Below, piece by piece: positions 44,752-53,157 of a DNA stretch of 53,402 nucleotides (position 1 is its first letter; each line of letters begins with the position of its first letter). The stretch is from assembly GCA_035310145.1 (NCBI GenBank), contig DATGEL010000084.1, positions 1 through 53,402 of the forward strand, written 5' to 3'. The notes under the pieces were generated by a model. It saw nothing but the letters and a program-made list of their open reading frames with translations. It was not told the origin of the DNA and searched no databases. Made by a program: the position numbers and the translations under genes. The DNA comes from Dehalococcoidia bacterium (GTDB taxonomy: Bacteria > Chloroflexota > Dehalococcoidia > CAUJGQ01).

Positions 44752-47334
44752 TCAGGCCGCGGCCTGGCCGACGCGCACCAAATCGCCGTCCTCGCGCTTC
44801 AACAGCACGGCGTTCGTCGCCACGATGATCGAGCTGGCGCTCATCAGCAGCGCCGACCACTCCGGCTGCAACATGATGCCGAAGCGCGGGAAGAGCACGC
44901 CAGCGGCCACGGGGATCGCGGCCAGGTTGTAGATGCTCGCCCAGAAGAGGTTCTGTTTCATCTTGCGCACCGTGGCGCGCGAGAGGCGCCAGGCCCGCAT
45001 AATGTCCAGCGGGTCGCTCTTCATCAAGACGACTTTCGCCGTCTCGATCGCCACGTCGGTGCCCGCGCCGATGGCGATGCCGACTTCCGCCTGCGCCAGC
45101 GCCGGCGCGTCGTTGACGCCGTCACCGACCATCGCCACGCGCTTGCCCTCGCTCTGCAACTGCCGCACGTAGCCGGCTTTCTGCTCGGGCAAAACCTCGG
45201 CGAAGACGCGTGCGATACCCAGCTCGGCGGCCACGGCCTCGGCGGTGCGGCGATTGTCGCCCGTCAGCATCGCCACCTCGATGTCCGCTTCTTTGAGCAG
45301 CGGGATCAGCCGGCGGGCGCTCGGCTTGATCGTGTCGGCCACGGCCACGAGCCCAGCGGCCGCGCCGTCGACGGCGACGTACATCGGCGTCTTGCCCGCC
45401 GCTGCAAGGGTTGCCGCTGTCTCTGCGAGTGAGCCGGGCGCAATGCCCGCGTCGGCCAGAAGCGCCGCGTTGCCGGCGAGGAGCTGCCGGCTGCCGACCT
45501 CCGCCCGCAGCCCCTTGCCCGCAATCGCGGTGAAGTTCTGCGCCGAGGCGAGCGCCAGGCCGCGCTCGCTTGCGCCGCGCACGATCGCGGCCGCCAGCGG
45601 GTGCTCCGAGCCCTGCTCCACCGACGCTACAAGCGCGAGCAGGTCGTTTTCGCGGCCGGGCTGCCAGGGGCCGGCGCCGGAGACGACGACATCCGTGAGC
45701 GCCGGCTTGCCCTCGGTCAGCGTGCCGGTCTTGTCCAGCACGATCGCATTGATCTCCGAGACGCCCTCCAGCGTGGCCGCATCTTTGATCAAGATGTTGT
45801 GCCTGGCGCCCAGCCCCGTGCCCACGGCCACCGCGGTCGGCGTCGCCAGCCCCAGCGCGTCCGGGCAGGCGATCACCACGGCGGAGATGGCGAAAGTCAG
45901 CGCCGTGAGCGCCGAGGCGCCGCCGAGCGTGTACCAGAGGATGAACGTCAGCAGCCCCGCGCCCACGGCCAGCACCACGAGATAGGCCGCCGCCTTGTCC
46001 GCCAGCCGCTGGCCCGGCGCCTTCGAGGCCTGCGCCTGCTGCACCAGCGCCACGATCTGCGCCAGCGCCGTCTCACTGCCGACTTTCGTCGCCTCCATCA
46101 CGACCGAGCCGGCGCGGTTGATCGAGCCGCCGATCAGCGTGTCGCCCGGCTGCTTCTCCACGGGCACCGATTCGCCCGTGACCAGCGACTCGTCGATGCT
46201 GGTGCTGCCCTCGACCAACACGCCGTCGACCGGCACCTTGGCGCCCGGACGCAGGCGGATGCGGTCGCCCGCGACCAGCTCGCTGGTCGGCACCTCCTGC
46301 TCTTCACCGTTGCGCAGGGCGATCGCGCTGGGCGGCACGAGGTCGAAGAGGGCGCGCAGGGCATCCGTGGTGCCCCGGCGGCTCTTCATCTCCATCCAGT
46401 GGCCGAAGAGCACGAAGGTGACGAGCATCGCCGCCGCTTCGTAGAAGGTCTCGCCCTGACCGAGCACGGTGATCAGCAGACTGAAGCCCCAGGCGGCAAG
46501 CACGCCGGTGGCGATCAGCACGCTCATGTTGAGCTGCCGGTAGCGCAGCGAGCTGGCCGCGCCGCCGATGAAGGGCCAGCCCGCCCAGAAGACGACCGGC
46601 GTGGAGAAGACGAGGGCCAGCCAGTTGGCCGCGCTCATGCGCACGATCTCGATGCCGAAGGTGTTCTTCGCCAGCGGCGAGAAGAGCACGGTGGGAATCG
46701 TGAGCAGCAGAGCGACGAAGAAGCGGCGGCGCATGTCCGCCTCCATCGCCTTCGCCATCGCCGGGTCGGACATGTCGTGGCCCATGCCGCCGTGCGCCGC
46801 GTGTGCGCCGTGGTCCATCGCCGGCATCGGCATGCCGGCGTGCTCAGCCACTGCGTGACCGGCGTGCTCGGGCGCCATCACGGCCGCGGCGGCATGGCCC
46901 TCGCGCTGCATATGATCCGCGTGGCCTGCATGGTCCGCGGCGTGCCGGGCGCCGGCCGCGGTCGAGGGAAACTCGTACTGCATGCGGTCGGCGGCCGTAT
47001 TCATGGTGACGGCGGCCATATCGGCGTGGTGGGCAAGCGCTTCCAGCCCGCCGCCCGTGCCGGCGTTTGTATTGCCGGCCGGCGCGCAGCGGCAGCCGCG
47101 GGCGCTCCGCGAGATCAGGGCGCTGATCTGACCGGCGTCGATCCTGCCCGCGTGAAAGGTGACGTGGACGGTCTTGCCGGCGTAATCGACGTGCACGCCG
47201 GTGATCTGCGGGTTGGCGCGCAGGGCACGCCCCGCTGCCTCGGCGCATTCCAGGCAGGCGAAATCGGCGTGGAAGGCCCCGGTTATTGGCGCGCCGTGCT
47301 GCTGCGGCGGTGCGTGCTGGTGTGCTGCGGTCAT
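44752..47334 (-). CDS. Cu-type P1B ATPase (CopA/CopB-like) with CPD membrane motif
   Basis: An 860-residue heavy-metal-exporting P-type ATPase. An N-terminal HMA-like domain with CLEC (27-30) and CRC (81-83) is followed by a His/Met-rich segment (about 130-190) and eight transmembrane helices. Catalytic parts are intact: TGES (387-390), the phosphorylation site DKTGT (534-538) and GDGVNDAPAL. The TM6 metal motif reads CPDALGLATPT (490-500), with Asp in place of the usual second Cys or His. TM7 (NLFWASIYNLAAIPVAAG) and TM8 (MSASSIIVATNAVLL) look like Cu(I) ATPases. It is encoded 67 bases after csoR on the same transcript, which points to copper-responsive efflux. Confidence 0.92.
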   Translation of the reverse strand: MTAAHQHAPPQQHGAPITGAFHADFACLECAEAAGRALRANPQITGVHVDYAGKTVHVTFHAGRIDAGQISALISRSARGCRCAPAGNTNAGTGGGLEALAHHADMAAVTMNTAADRMQYEFPSTAAGARHAADHAGHADHMQREGHAAAAVMAPEHAGHAVAEHAGMPMPAMDHGAHAAHGGMGHDMSDPAMAKAMEADMRRRFFVALLLTIPTVLFSPLAKNTFGIEIVRMSAANWLALVFSTPVVFWAGWPFIGGAASSLRYRQLNMSVLIATGVLAAWGFSLLITVLGQGETFYEAAAMLVTFVLFGHWMEMKSRRGTTDALRALFDLVPPSAIALRNGEEQEVPTSELVAGDRIRLRPGAKVPVDGVLVEGSTSIDESLVTGESVPVEKQPGDTLIGGSINRAGSVVMEATKVGSETALAQIVALVQQAQASKAPGQRLADKAAAYLVVLAVGAGLLTFILWYTLGGASALTALTFAISAVVIACPDALGLATPTAVAVGTGLGARHNILIKDAATLEGVSEINAIVLDKTGTLTEGKPALTDVVVSGAGPWQPGRENDLLALVASVEQGSEHPLAAAIVRGASERGLALASAQNFTAIAGKGLRAEVGSRQLLAGNAALLADAGIAPGSLAETAATLAAAGKTPMYVAVDGAAAGLVAVADTIKPSARRLIPLLKEADIEVAMLTGDNRRTAEAVAAELGIARVFAEVLPEQKAGYVRQLQSEGKRVAMVGDGVNDAPALAQAEVGIAIGAGTDVAIETAKVVLMKSDPLDIMRAWRLSRATVRKMKQNLFWASIYNLAAIPVAAGVLFPRFGIMLQPEWSALLMSASSIIVATNAVLLKREDGDLVRVGQAAA

Positions 47335-47401
47335 GGCTGCTGTTCTCTCTAGATAATGCCGGGACGGCGTGTGCGGCGTTCGCTTGCGATGGTGCGCTCG
47401 G

Positions 47402-47665
47402 CTAGCGTTGCGAGAGCGCGAACAGGTCGGCCAGCTCGGCGATGACCTGGTCGCCGCGGCCCTCGGCGAAGCCCTCGCGCACGCAGCCGTCCAGGTGCGT
47501 GCGCAGCAGCAGCGCGTCGAACTTGTCCAGCGCCCGCTTGACGGCGTAGGTCTGCTTGAGGATGTCGACGCAGTACTGGTCTTCCTCGACCATCTTGCGG
47601 ATGCCTTTGATGTGCCCCTCGATGTAGGCGAGGCGCTTGAGCACCTCGCCGCGCTCTGCCTGCAT
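47402..47665 (-). CDS. csoR: Copper-sensing repressor CsoR (DUF156 family)
   Basis: An 87-residue all-helical repressor. The Cu(I)-binding set Cys32 (YCVDIL), His57 and Cys61 (RTHLDGCV) is complete, which distinguishes CsoR from the nickel/cobalt sensor RcnR and the persulfide sensor CstR (which lacks the His). KRLAYIEGHIKGIRKMVEEDQY is the conserved DNA-binding helix region. GGGAGG lies upstream of the ATG at 47665. It heads the operon with the P1B ATPase, and the promoter just upstream carries a CsoR-type palindrome, so autoregulation by copper is strongly suggested. Confidence 0.93.
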   Translation of the reverse strand: MQAERGEVLKRLAYIEGHIKGIRKMVEEDQYCVDILKQTYAVKRALDKFDALLLRTHLDGCVREGFAEGRGDQVIAELADLFALSQR

Positions 47666-47681
47666 GGTTCGCCTCCCGAAG

Positions 47682-47731
47682 TAAACCCATCCCCTCCGGG
47701 TAGGGTATGAACAGCGTAGCGGCCCTGTCAA
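47682..47731 (-). promoter_or_regulatory. csoR-ATPase promoter with overlapping CsoR operator
   Basis: Reading leftward: a perfect TTGACA -35 (47726-47731), a 17-base spacer, and ATACCC (47703-47708) at the -10 position. The -10 lies in TACCC-TACCCGGAGGGGAT-GGGTT, an interrupted GC-rich palindrome (47682-47707) of the type bound by CsoR. Repressor binding would cover the -10 and start point. The operator match is inference from the known TACCC...GGGTA pattern. Confidence 0.7.
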
Positions 47732-47871
47732 GCGCGCGCTCGGGCGCGTCCCCTGCCGGGCATAGGGCCGCACCGCGTGCGCCCTTCGCGGCGCCGTTTG
47801 GCTCGATCCCGGGCACACCAACGGCGCGGTTCGCGGCCCGGCAAGCACGGCCGTGCTACGATCGCCCCGCC

Positions 47872-48549
47872 ATGACGAGCACGCGCGCGAGGCCGTACGA
47901 GGTCGTCACGTTCGACTGCTACGGCACGCTGATCGACTGGAACAGCGGCATCGCCGGCGCTTTCGCCGAGGCGGCGCGGCGGGACGGCGGCGCCCTCGAC
48001 GGCGCGGCAGTGCTCGCGGCCTATCACGCGATCGAGCCGGAGGTCGAGGCCGAGGCGTTCCGCTCCTACCGCGCCGTGCTGGGCGAGACGGCGCGGCGCG
48101 TGGCGGCGCGGCTCGGCTGGCCGCTCGCGGAGGATCGCGCCGGCTTCCTCGCCGAGAGCCTGCCGCGCTGGCCCGTCTTCCCCGACACGAACCCGGCGCT
48201 TGAGCGGCTGGCCGCCGCCGGCTGCCGGCTCGGCATCCTCTCCAACGTGGACGACGATCTGCTCGCCGGCACGCGCCAGCAGCTCCGTGTGCCGTTCGAG
48301 TTTGTCGTCACGGCGCAGCAGGTCGGCTCATACAAGCCGGCGCCGGGGCATTTCCTCGCGGCGCGCGAGCGGATCGGCGGGCGCGCCTGGCTGCACGTGG
48401 CGCAGAGCTGGTTTCATGACATCGCCCCGGCCGCGGCGCTCGGCGTTTCCGCGGCCTGGGTCAACCGCACGCGCGAAGCAGCAGCAGGCACGGCGCGGCC
48501 GGTGCACGAATGCTCATCGCTGTCCGAGCTTGCCGACTGGCTCGCCTGA
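47872..48549 (+). CDS. HAD-superfamily hydrolase (haloacid dehalogenase type II-like)
   Basis: A 225-residue HAD phosphatase/dehalogenase. Motif I TFDCYGTLIDW (Asp15 as nucleophile), motif II GILSNVDDDL (Ser), motif III Lys in GSYKPAPGHF, and a final HDIAPAAALG acidic motif. The helical cap lies between motifs I and II. DCYGTLIDW is frequent in L-2-haloacid dehalogenases, but phosphatases share it; the dehalogenase-specific residues were not verified. ATG 47872 fits the HAD start; a longer frame extends through the csoR promoter. Single gene, divergent from csoR. Confidence 0.87.
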   Translation: MTSTRARPYEVVTFDCYGTLIDWNSGIAGAFAEAARRDGGALDGAAVLAAYHAIEPEVEAEAFRSYRAVLGETARRVAARLGWPLAEDRAGFLAESLPRWPVFPDTNPALERLAAAGCRLGILSNVDDDLLAGTRQQLRVPFEFVVTAQQVGSYKPAPGHFLAARERIGGRAWLHVAQSWFHDIAPAAALGVSAAWVNRTREAAAGTARPVHECSSLSELADWLA

Positions 48550-48734
48550 GGGAGCGACGACCGCACGGCGTGGGCCGCGCCGTGGATCGCGCGCGCACTC
48601 GGATACCGCTCCCCTCGCGCGGCGAGTGAAGCGCGCGCCGGGGATGCGTTCCCGGTGCGGGCCAGAGGGCAATACAACCAGCGGAGCCTTGCGGAGACGG
48701 CCTACGTGCGCAGGGCCAGGGGCGGGCGTGCCGC

Positions 48735-50204
48735 TTACACGCGCACCGGGATCGCGCCGCCGCCGCGCCGGCTCTTCTGCTCCATGCGGCGGAAGATCGC
48801 CTCGTAGAGCCGGTCGATCGGCTTGAGGCGGTCGGTGTAGCGCGTATAGATCTCGCGCGACTCCTGCATCGTCCAGCGCTTGTCGTGGTGCACGAACTGG
48901 CGGCCGGTGAAGAGGTCGTAGGGCGGCAGCTTGCCTTCGGGCAGCAGGCTGCCGTCGCGGTCGAGCAGCGCCAGGCCACCGCCGTGGCCGTCGGGCCAGT
49001 TGATCGTAGCGGGCAACGGCGTAAGCAGGTTCGCCGTCTGGTAGTGGCTGACGCCGGTGACCCACTCGGCGAGCTGCATGATCGAGTCTTCCGTGTCGAA
49101 GGGCAAGCCGATGATCGTCATCGCCACGACGCGGAAGCCCCACTCCTTGAGCGCGATCAGATCCTTGTGCATCTGGTCGGGCTCCTGCCGCTTGTGGATC
49201 GCCTTCAGGTTCTCGGCGGAGGAGGACTCGACGCCGACGTAAAGCATCTCAATGCCCGCCTCGCGGAAGGCCTCGGCCAGCTCGGGGTCGGAGCCCAGCT
49301 CGGCGCGGTTCTGCGTGATGAAGCGCATGCCCTCGGTCAGGCTCCTCCAGCCGCGGGCGCGCTGCAGCCGGTCGTTGCGGAACTTGATCGCCCGCTTCGG
49401 CGGTGAGTGCAGGTCGTCGGAGACGAAGACGCGCACGTTGCCGTCGGGCCACTTGTAGATCAGGCCGTCGGCGGCCATGCGCTGCAGCTGCATCAGCCGC
49501 TTCAGCTCGGTCTCCGGCTCGACCATGCGGTAGCCGACGAACTGCTCGATCACCTCGCAGTAGGTGCAGCTTTCCGTGCAGCCGCGCGAGGTTTCCAGCA
49601 CGCCGGCGGCCATCGGGTTCTGCGGGTTGAGGTCGCGGATCGATTCGTAATCGGGCAGCTCGACGTAGTCGGACTTGATCATGCGCCGGAAGGGGCGCTG
49701 CACCAGGCGGCCGTCCGCTAAGAAGGCGAGGCCGTCAAGCTTGTGCAGCTCGCGCGCCCGATCGGCGCCGTCATAGGTCATTAGCAGGTCGCAGAGCGGG
49801 CCAATCACGTCCTCGCCCTCGCGCTGCACGATGACGTCCATGCCGGTGAGACGCATCGCTTCTTCTGGCAGCGGCCCCATCTGCGGCCCGCCGCCCAGCA
49901 CCACGATGTTCGGGTGATAGAGCTTCGCCTGCCGGGCGATCTCGTAGGCGCGGGGGGTCTCGTTGATCAGGGCGGTGACCAGCAGGATATCGGCATCGAC
50001 CAGGTCTTTGTCGGGGTCGATCTTGCCACTGCGGTCCTCGAACCAGATCTCGCGCTCGTAGCGGTAGGGCGCGCCGTCGCGCTTGCTCCAGATCTCCAGC
50101 GCCCGCGAGAGGAAGAGCATGCCCTGCCGGGGAATGGCGACATACTCGAAGTTGCCGCCGGTCGAGCGTGGCTGCACGAGCACCACGCGCCTGGTTGTAG
50201 CCAT
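48735..50204 (-). CDS. B12-binding-domain-type radical SAM protein
   Basis: A 489-residue radical SAM enzyme. An N-terminal cobalamin-binding-like Rossmann region (VVLVQPRSTGG..., ADILLVTALINETPRAYEIARQAK, VVLGGGPQMGPLPEEAM) precedes the [4Fe-4S] motif C209-x3-C213-x2-C216 (GCTESCTYCEV), the GLPFDTEDS segment and a C-terminal helical part. This arrangement occurs in B12-dependent methylases and ring-contracting or hopanoid-modifying enzymes; the histidine of the B12 DxHxxG motif is not obvious, so cobalamin binding is uncertain. AAGGAG precedes the ATG, with a promoter 56 bases upstream. Substrate unknown. The 185 bases after its stop show no gene. Confidence 0.87.
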   Translation of the reverse strand: MATTRRVVLVQPRSTGGNFEYVAIPRQGMLFLSRALEIWSKRDGAPYRYEREIWFEDRSGKIDPDKDLVDADILLVTALINETPRAYEIARQAKLYHPNIVVLGGGPQMGPLPEEAMRLTGMDVIVQREGEDVIGPLCDLLMTYDGADRARELHKLDGLAFLADGRLVQRPFRRMIKSDYVELPDYESIRDLNPQNPMAAGVLETSRGCTESCTYCEVIEQFVGYRMVEPETELKRLMQLQRMAADGLIYKWPDGNVRVFVSDDLHSPPKRAIKFRNDRLQRARGWRSLTEGMRFITQNRAELGSDPELAEAFREAGIEMLYVGVESSSAENLKAIHKRQEPDQMHKDLIALKEWGFRVVAMTIIGLPFDTEDSIMQLAEWVTGVSHYQTANLLTPLPATINWPDGHGGGLALLDRDGSLLPEGKLPPYDLFTGRQFVHHDKRWTMQESREIYTRYTDRLKPIDRLYEAIFRRMEQKSRRGGGAIPVRV

Positions 50205-50259
50205 CGAGTCTCCTTCCGGGATATGGCCGGCCGCCCGGCCGCGGACGCTGCTTTACGTC

Positions 50260-50288
50260 ATTGTCACAGAGGATTGCCCGTTCGTAAA
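50260..50288 (-). promoter_or_regulatory. Putative promoter for the radical SAM gene
   Basis: Reading leftward: TTTACG (50283-50288), a 17-base spacer and GACAAT (50260-50265), 56 bases upstream of the ATG. A usable sigma-A-like pair, the only AT-rich stretch in the gap. Confidence 0.5.
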
Positions 50289-50347
50289 CCTTTCGATAGA
50301 TCCGCGGGGTGAGCGGGGCGGGTGGCTAGGGTAGCTCCTCGGTGCGG

Positions 50348-50515
50348 CTACGGCAGGGCGAAGTGCTCGCGGATGCGTCGGGCCGTGGTCTCGGCGCTGA
50401 GATCGCTGGTGTCGATCCGCAAGTGCGGCACGTCGAGCGGCAGTTCGCCGCCGTTGTCCCAGCAGTGCGCGGACAGAAACAGCCGTACGTACGCTTCATC
50501 GCGGCACTGGCCCGC
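50348..50515 (-). pseudogene. C-terminal remnant of a P-loop kinase-like protein
   Basis: In the frame continuing past the ECF sigma-factor stop, 55 codons read ...DEAYVRLFLSAHCWDNGGE, LPLDVPHLRIDTSDLSAETT, ARRIREHFALP and then TAG (50348-50350). The DTSDLSAETTARRIREHF ending is typical of small nucleotide/AAA_33-type kinases. No start codon, ribosome site or P-loop precedes it; the frame begins directly at the sigma-factor TGA. It is a decayed fragment, perhaps left by a deletion that brought the sigma gene next to it. Family call is by eye. Confidence 0.45.
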
Positions 50516-51145
50516 TCAGGCGTCGGCCTCTTCGCCCTGCGCCGCGGCCCAGTTGGACATCGCCTCTTCGATCTCCTGCCACAGCTCCTGCAACTGCCGG
50601 CCCAGCTTCGCCCGCGCCTGGTGCAGCCGCGCCTTGACCGCGTTCGGCGCCACTTCAAGCTGCGCCGCCGTCTCCGCCAGCGTCAGCCCGGCGAGGTAGT
50701 AGAGCTGCACCGCCGCCTGCTGGCCGCGCGGCAAGGTCGCGATCGCGCGGCGCACGCGCTCAACCAGGTCACCGGCGACGGCCTCCTCCTCCGGCGTGGC
50801 GTAGGGCGCCACCGGCTCGTGCAGGCGGCCGGCGGCGAACAGCGCTTCTAACGACAGCGCCGCGCGTGCCCGTTGCCGCAGCCAGCGCCGGCAGATATTC
50901 AACCCGATGCCCGTGATCCAGGCGCCGAAGCGGCCCGGCGTGCGCAACGAGTTGAGATGCACCAGCCCCTGAAGCGCCGCCTCCTGGGCCGCATCCTCAG
51001 CTTCGTCCGGGTCGCCGAGCAGCCGGGCACAAAGCGCAAGCGTCATCGGCCGGTAGCGCCCGACGAGCACGCCGAACGCCCCCCGGTCGCCCTGCTGCGC
51101 AGCACGCACCAGTGTGCTGTCCGCCGCCGCGGCTGTCGCTGTCAT
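50516..51145 (-). CDS. ECF-type RNA polymerase sigma factor
   Basis: A 209-residue sigma-70 family factor with region 2 (AFGVLVGRYRPMTLALCARLLGDPDEAEDAAQEAALQGLVHL, then GRFGAWITGIGLNICRRWLR) and region 4 (IATLPRGQQAAVQLYYLAGLTLAETAAQLEVAPNAVKARLHQARAKL). The C-terminus is extended by about 25 residues (LWQEIEEAMSNWAAAQGEEADA). The ATG at 51145 is used; an in-frame GTG at 51196 is less likely because a TATAAC -10-like hexamer lies at 51201-51206. No anti-sigma gene is adjacent; the downstream neighbour is a kinase fragment. Confidence 0.85.
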   Translation of the reverse strand: MTATAAAADSTLVRAAQQGDRGAFGVLVGRYRPMTLALCARLLGDPDEAEDAAQEAALQGLVHLNSLRTPGRFGAWITGIGLNICRRWLRQRARAALSLEALFAAGRLHEPVAPYATPEEEAVAGDLVERVRRAIATLPRGQQAAVQLYYLAGLTLAETAAQLEVAPNAVKARLHQARAKLGRQLQELWQEIEEAMSNWAAAQGEEADA

Positions 51146-51464
51146 GGCTCCCAGGTGCTGAGAAGCTTCCACTGAATAGTCGCCCGCACGGTGCACAAGG
51201 TTATATCAGCGCAGCACACGCTGGCGCAGATATACCAGACCGCGCCGCATCTCGCCATTCCTCGCGGCGCGCAGCGCCGCGGAACCCGTGTGAGCGATCT
51301 GCCGCTTGCCGGCCGGCCGTCTCTGCAAGCGAGGCGACCCGGCTGCAGTGCGCTGTTCCTGCCAACGATCGCCCCCTTCTCCCCGTGCTGGCCACTATGG
51401 TCCCGCGGTGTACACGATTCATGTGTTTCATGTGTCATGTGGTAGCAAGAGAAGGGGGTCGGGG
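51146..51464. other. Intergenic region between NnrDE gene and ECF sigma gene
   Basis: No gene recognised. It carries the likely sigma-factor promoter (TATAAC on the minus strand at 51201-51206), several GATATA steps, and near 51415-51442 a run of TTCATGTG/TTCATGTG/TCATGTGG direct repeats just after the NnrDE stop. Confidence 0.4.
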
Positions 51465-53150
51465 TTATGAGGGCCACGCGCCCCCGCCCGCCGCGCCGCC
51501 CGCACCGAGCCCGCCGAGTCCACCCAGCCCCGCAAGCCCGCCCATGCCGCCCATTGCGCCCATGCCTCCGCCAAGACCGGGGAAGGGCGCGGCCGGCGCC
51601 GGCGTCAGGCCGAGCACGTCCTGGCGGGCGCGCGGCAGCGCCTCCAGCACGTCGGAGGCGAGCACGCCGGCGTCGCCCAGCTCTTTGCGCAGCAGGTCGC
51701 CGGCGGTGCCGTGCAGGAAGACGCCGCAGGCCGCCGCTTCCGGCGCCGGCAGCCCCTGCGCCAAAAGCCCCGCGATCGTGCCGGCCAGCACGTCGCCGGT
51801 GCCGGCGCTGGCCAGCGCGGGATTCGAGAACGGCGAAAGCCAGGTGCGGCCGTCCGGCGCGGCGACGATCGTGCCGGCGCCCTTCAGCACCACGACCTGC
51901 TGCCAGCGCTGCGCGGCGTTCGCCGCCGTCTCCATGCGCTTCGCCTGGATCTCGGCCACGCTCGTGCCGAGAAGGCGCGCCATCTCACCGGGGTGCGGCG
52001 TGAGCACGCCGCCCGGCGGCACCAGCGCGGACCAGCCGTCGACCTCGCTGAGGATGTTGAGCGCATCGGCATCGAAGACGAAGCCCTTCAAGTTCATGGG
52101 AATGCGGCCGAGCAGATCGGTGAACGCCACGGAGGTCGAGTCGCGGTGCGAGAGGCCGCAGCCGGCCAGCAGCACGTCGTAGCGCTCAAGCTCCGCGATC
52201 ACGCGCGAGGCGGCGCCCACGGCGAGAAAGCCGTCCTCTTCGGGCAGCGGCAGAAAGGTGCCTTCGGAGAACTTCGCGGCGAGGATCGGCAGGATCGAGT
52301 GCACGCAGGCGAAGGTGACGAGCCCGGCCCCGGCCCGCGCCGCCGCCGCCGTCGAGAGATAGGCCGCGCCGACGTACTGCAACGAGCCCGTGAGCGAGAG
52401 CACCTTGCCGAACGTGCCCTTGTTGGCGCTCGCCGGCCGCTCGGGCAGGTGCTTGCGCACCCACGAGCGTTCCAGCAGCTCCAGCGGCAGCTCCTGCGCC
52501 GCCGCGGGCGGAATGCCGATCTCCACGACCTGCAGACGGCCGGCTACCTCGCGCTCGGGCGTGTAGAGGCCGAGCTTGGGATATTGAAACGTGACGGTCT
52601 GGTCGGCGGCGACGGTGTGCGCATCGACGGCGCCGCTGTCGGCATCGAGACCGCTGGGCAGATCGACGGCGAGGATCTTGGGCGGCGGCACGCTTGCGCG
52701 CGCGGCCTGCACGGCGTCCAGCACGCCGGCCAGTGCGCCCTCGATCGGCCGGGCGCGGCCGGTGCCGAGCAGCGCGTCGATCACGAGGTCGCTGCCGGTG
52801 AGCCAGGAGCGCAGCGTCGCCAGATCGGCGTCGTCCTCGGCGCTGGTAACGGGCACCTCCAACCCGCGCACGGCCTCGACCAGCGGGTCGTCCTCGCGCG
52901 GCTTCAGCAGATAGACGCCGACATTGACGCCCCAGTCGCCCAGGTGTCGCGCGGCCACCAGGCCGTCGCCGCCGTTGTTGCCCGGCCCGCAGAGCACGAC
53001 GATGCGCCGCTCTTCCAGCGAGCCGAGCAGCATCCACGCCTCCTGCGCCACGGCCAGGCCGGCGTTCTCCATCAGCTCGGCGGCAGAGACGCCGGCGGCT
53101 TCGGCGGCCTGCTCCAGCCCGCGCATCTGCTCGCTCGTGACGAGTTTCAT
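51465..53150 (-). CDS. nnr: Bifunctional NAD(P)H-hydrate epimerase / ADP-dependent dehydratase
   Basis: A 561-residue NnrE-NnrD fusion that repairs hydrated NAD(P)H: the N-terminal domain epimerises and the C-terminal domain dehydrates using ADP. Epimerase: MKLVTSEQMRGLEQ, LMENAGLAVAQ, VVLCGPGNNGGDGLVAARHL, and DALLGTG. Dehydratase: NKGTFGKVLSLTGSLQYVGAAYL, VLTPHPGEMARLLG, VVVLKGAGTIVAAPDG and the catalytic SAGTGDVLAGTIAGLLAQG. A Gly/Met/Ala-rich tail of about 45 residues (GGMGAMGGMGGLAGLGG and onward) is unusual for the family and probably disordered. GGAGA ahead of the ATG at 53150 lies next to the first palindromic repeat copy. Confidence 0.93.
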   Translation of the reverse strand: MKLVTSEQMRGLEQAAEAAGVSAAELMENAGLAVAQEAWMLLGSLEERRIVVLCGPGNNGGDGLVAARHLGDWGVNVGVYLLKPREDDPLVEAVRGLEVPVTSAEDDADLATLRSWLTGSDLVIDALLGTGRARPIEGALAGVLDAVQAARASVPPPKILAVDLPSGLDADSGAVDAHTVAADQTVTFQYPKLGLYTPEREVAGRLQVVEIGIPPAAAQELPLELLERSWVRKHLPERPASANKGTFGKVLSLTGSLQYVGAAYLSTAAAARAGAGLVTFACVHSILPILAAKFSEGTFLPLPEEDGFLAVGAASRVIAELERYDVLLAGCGLSHRDSTSVAFTDLLGRIPMNLKGFVFDADALNILSEVDGWSALVPPGGVLTPHPGEMARLLGTSVAEIQAKRMETAANAAQRWQQVVVLKGAGTIVAAPDGRTWLSPFSNPALASAGTGDVLAGTIAGLLAQGLPAPEAAACGVFLHGTAGDLLRKELGDAGVLASDVLEALPRARQDVLGLTPAPAAPFPGLGGGMGAMGGMGGLAGLGGLGGLGAGGAAGGGAWPS

Positions 53151-53157
53151 TTGAGAT

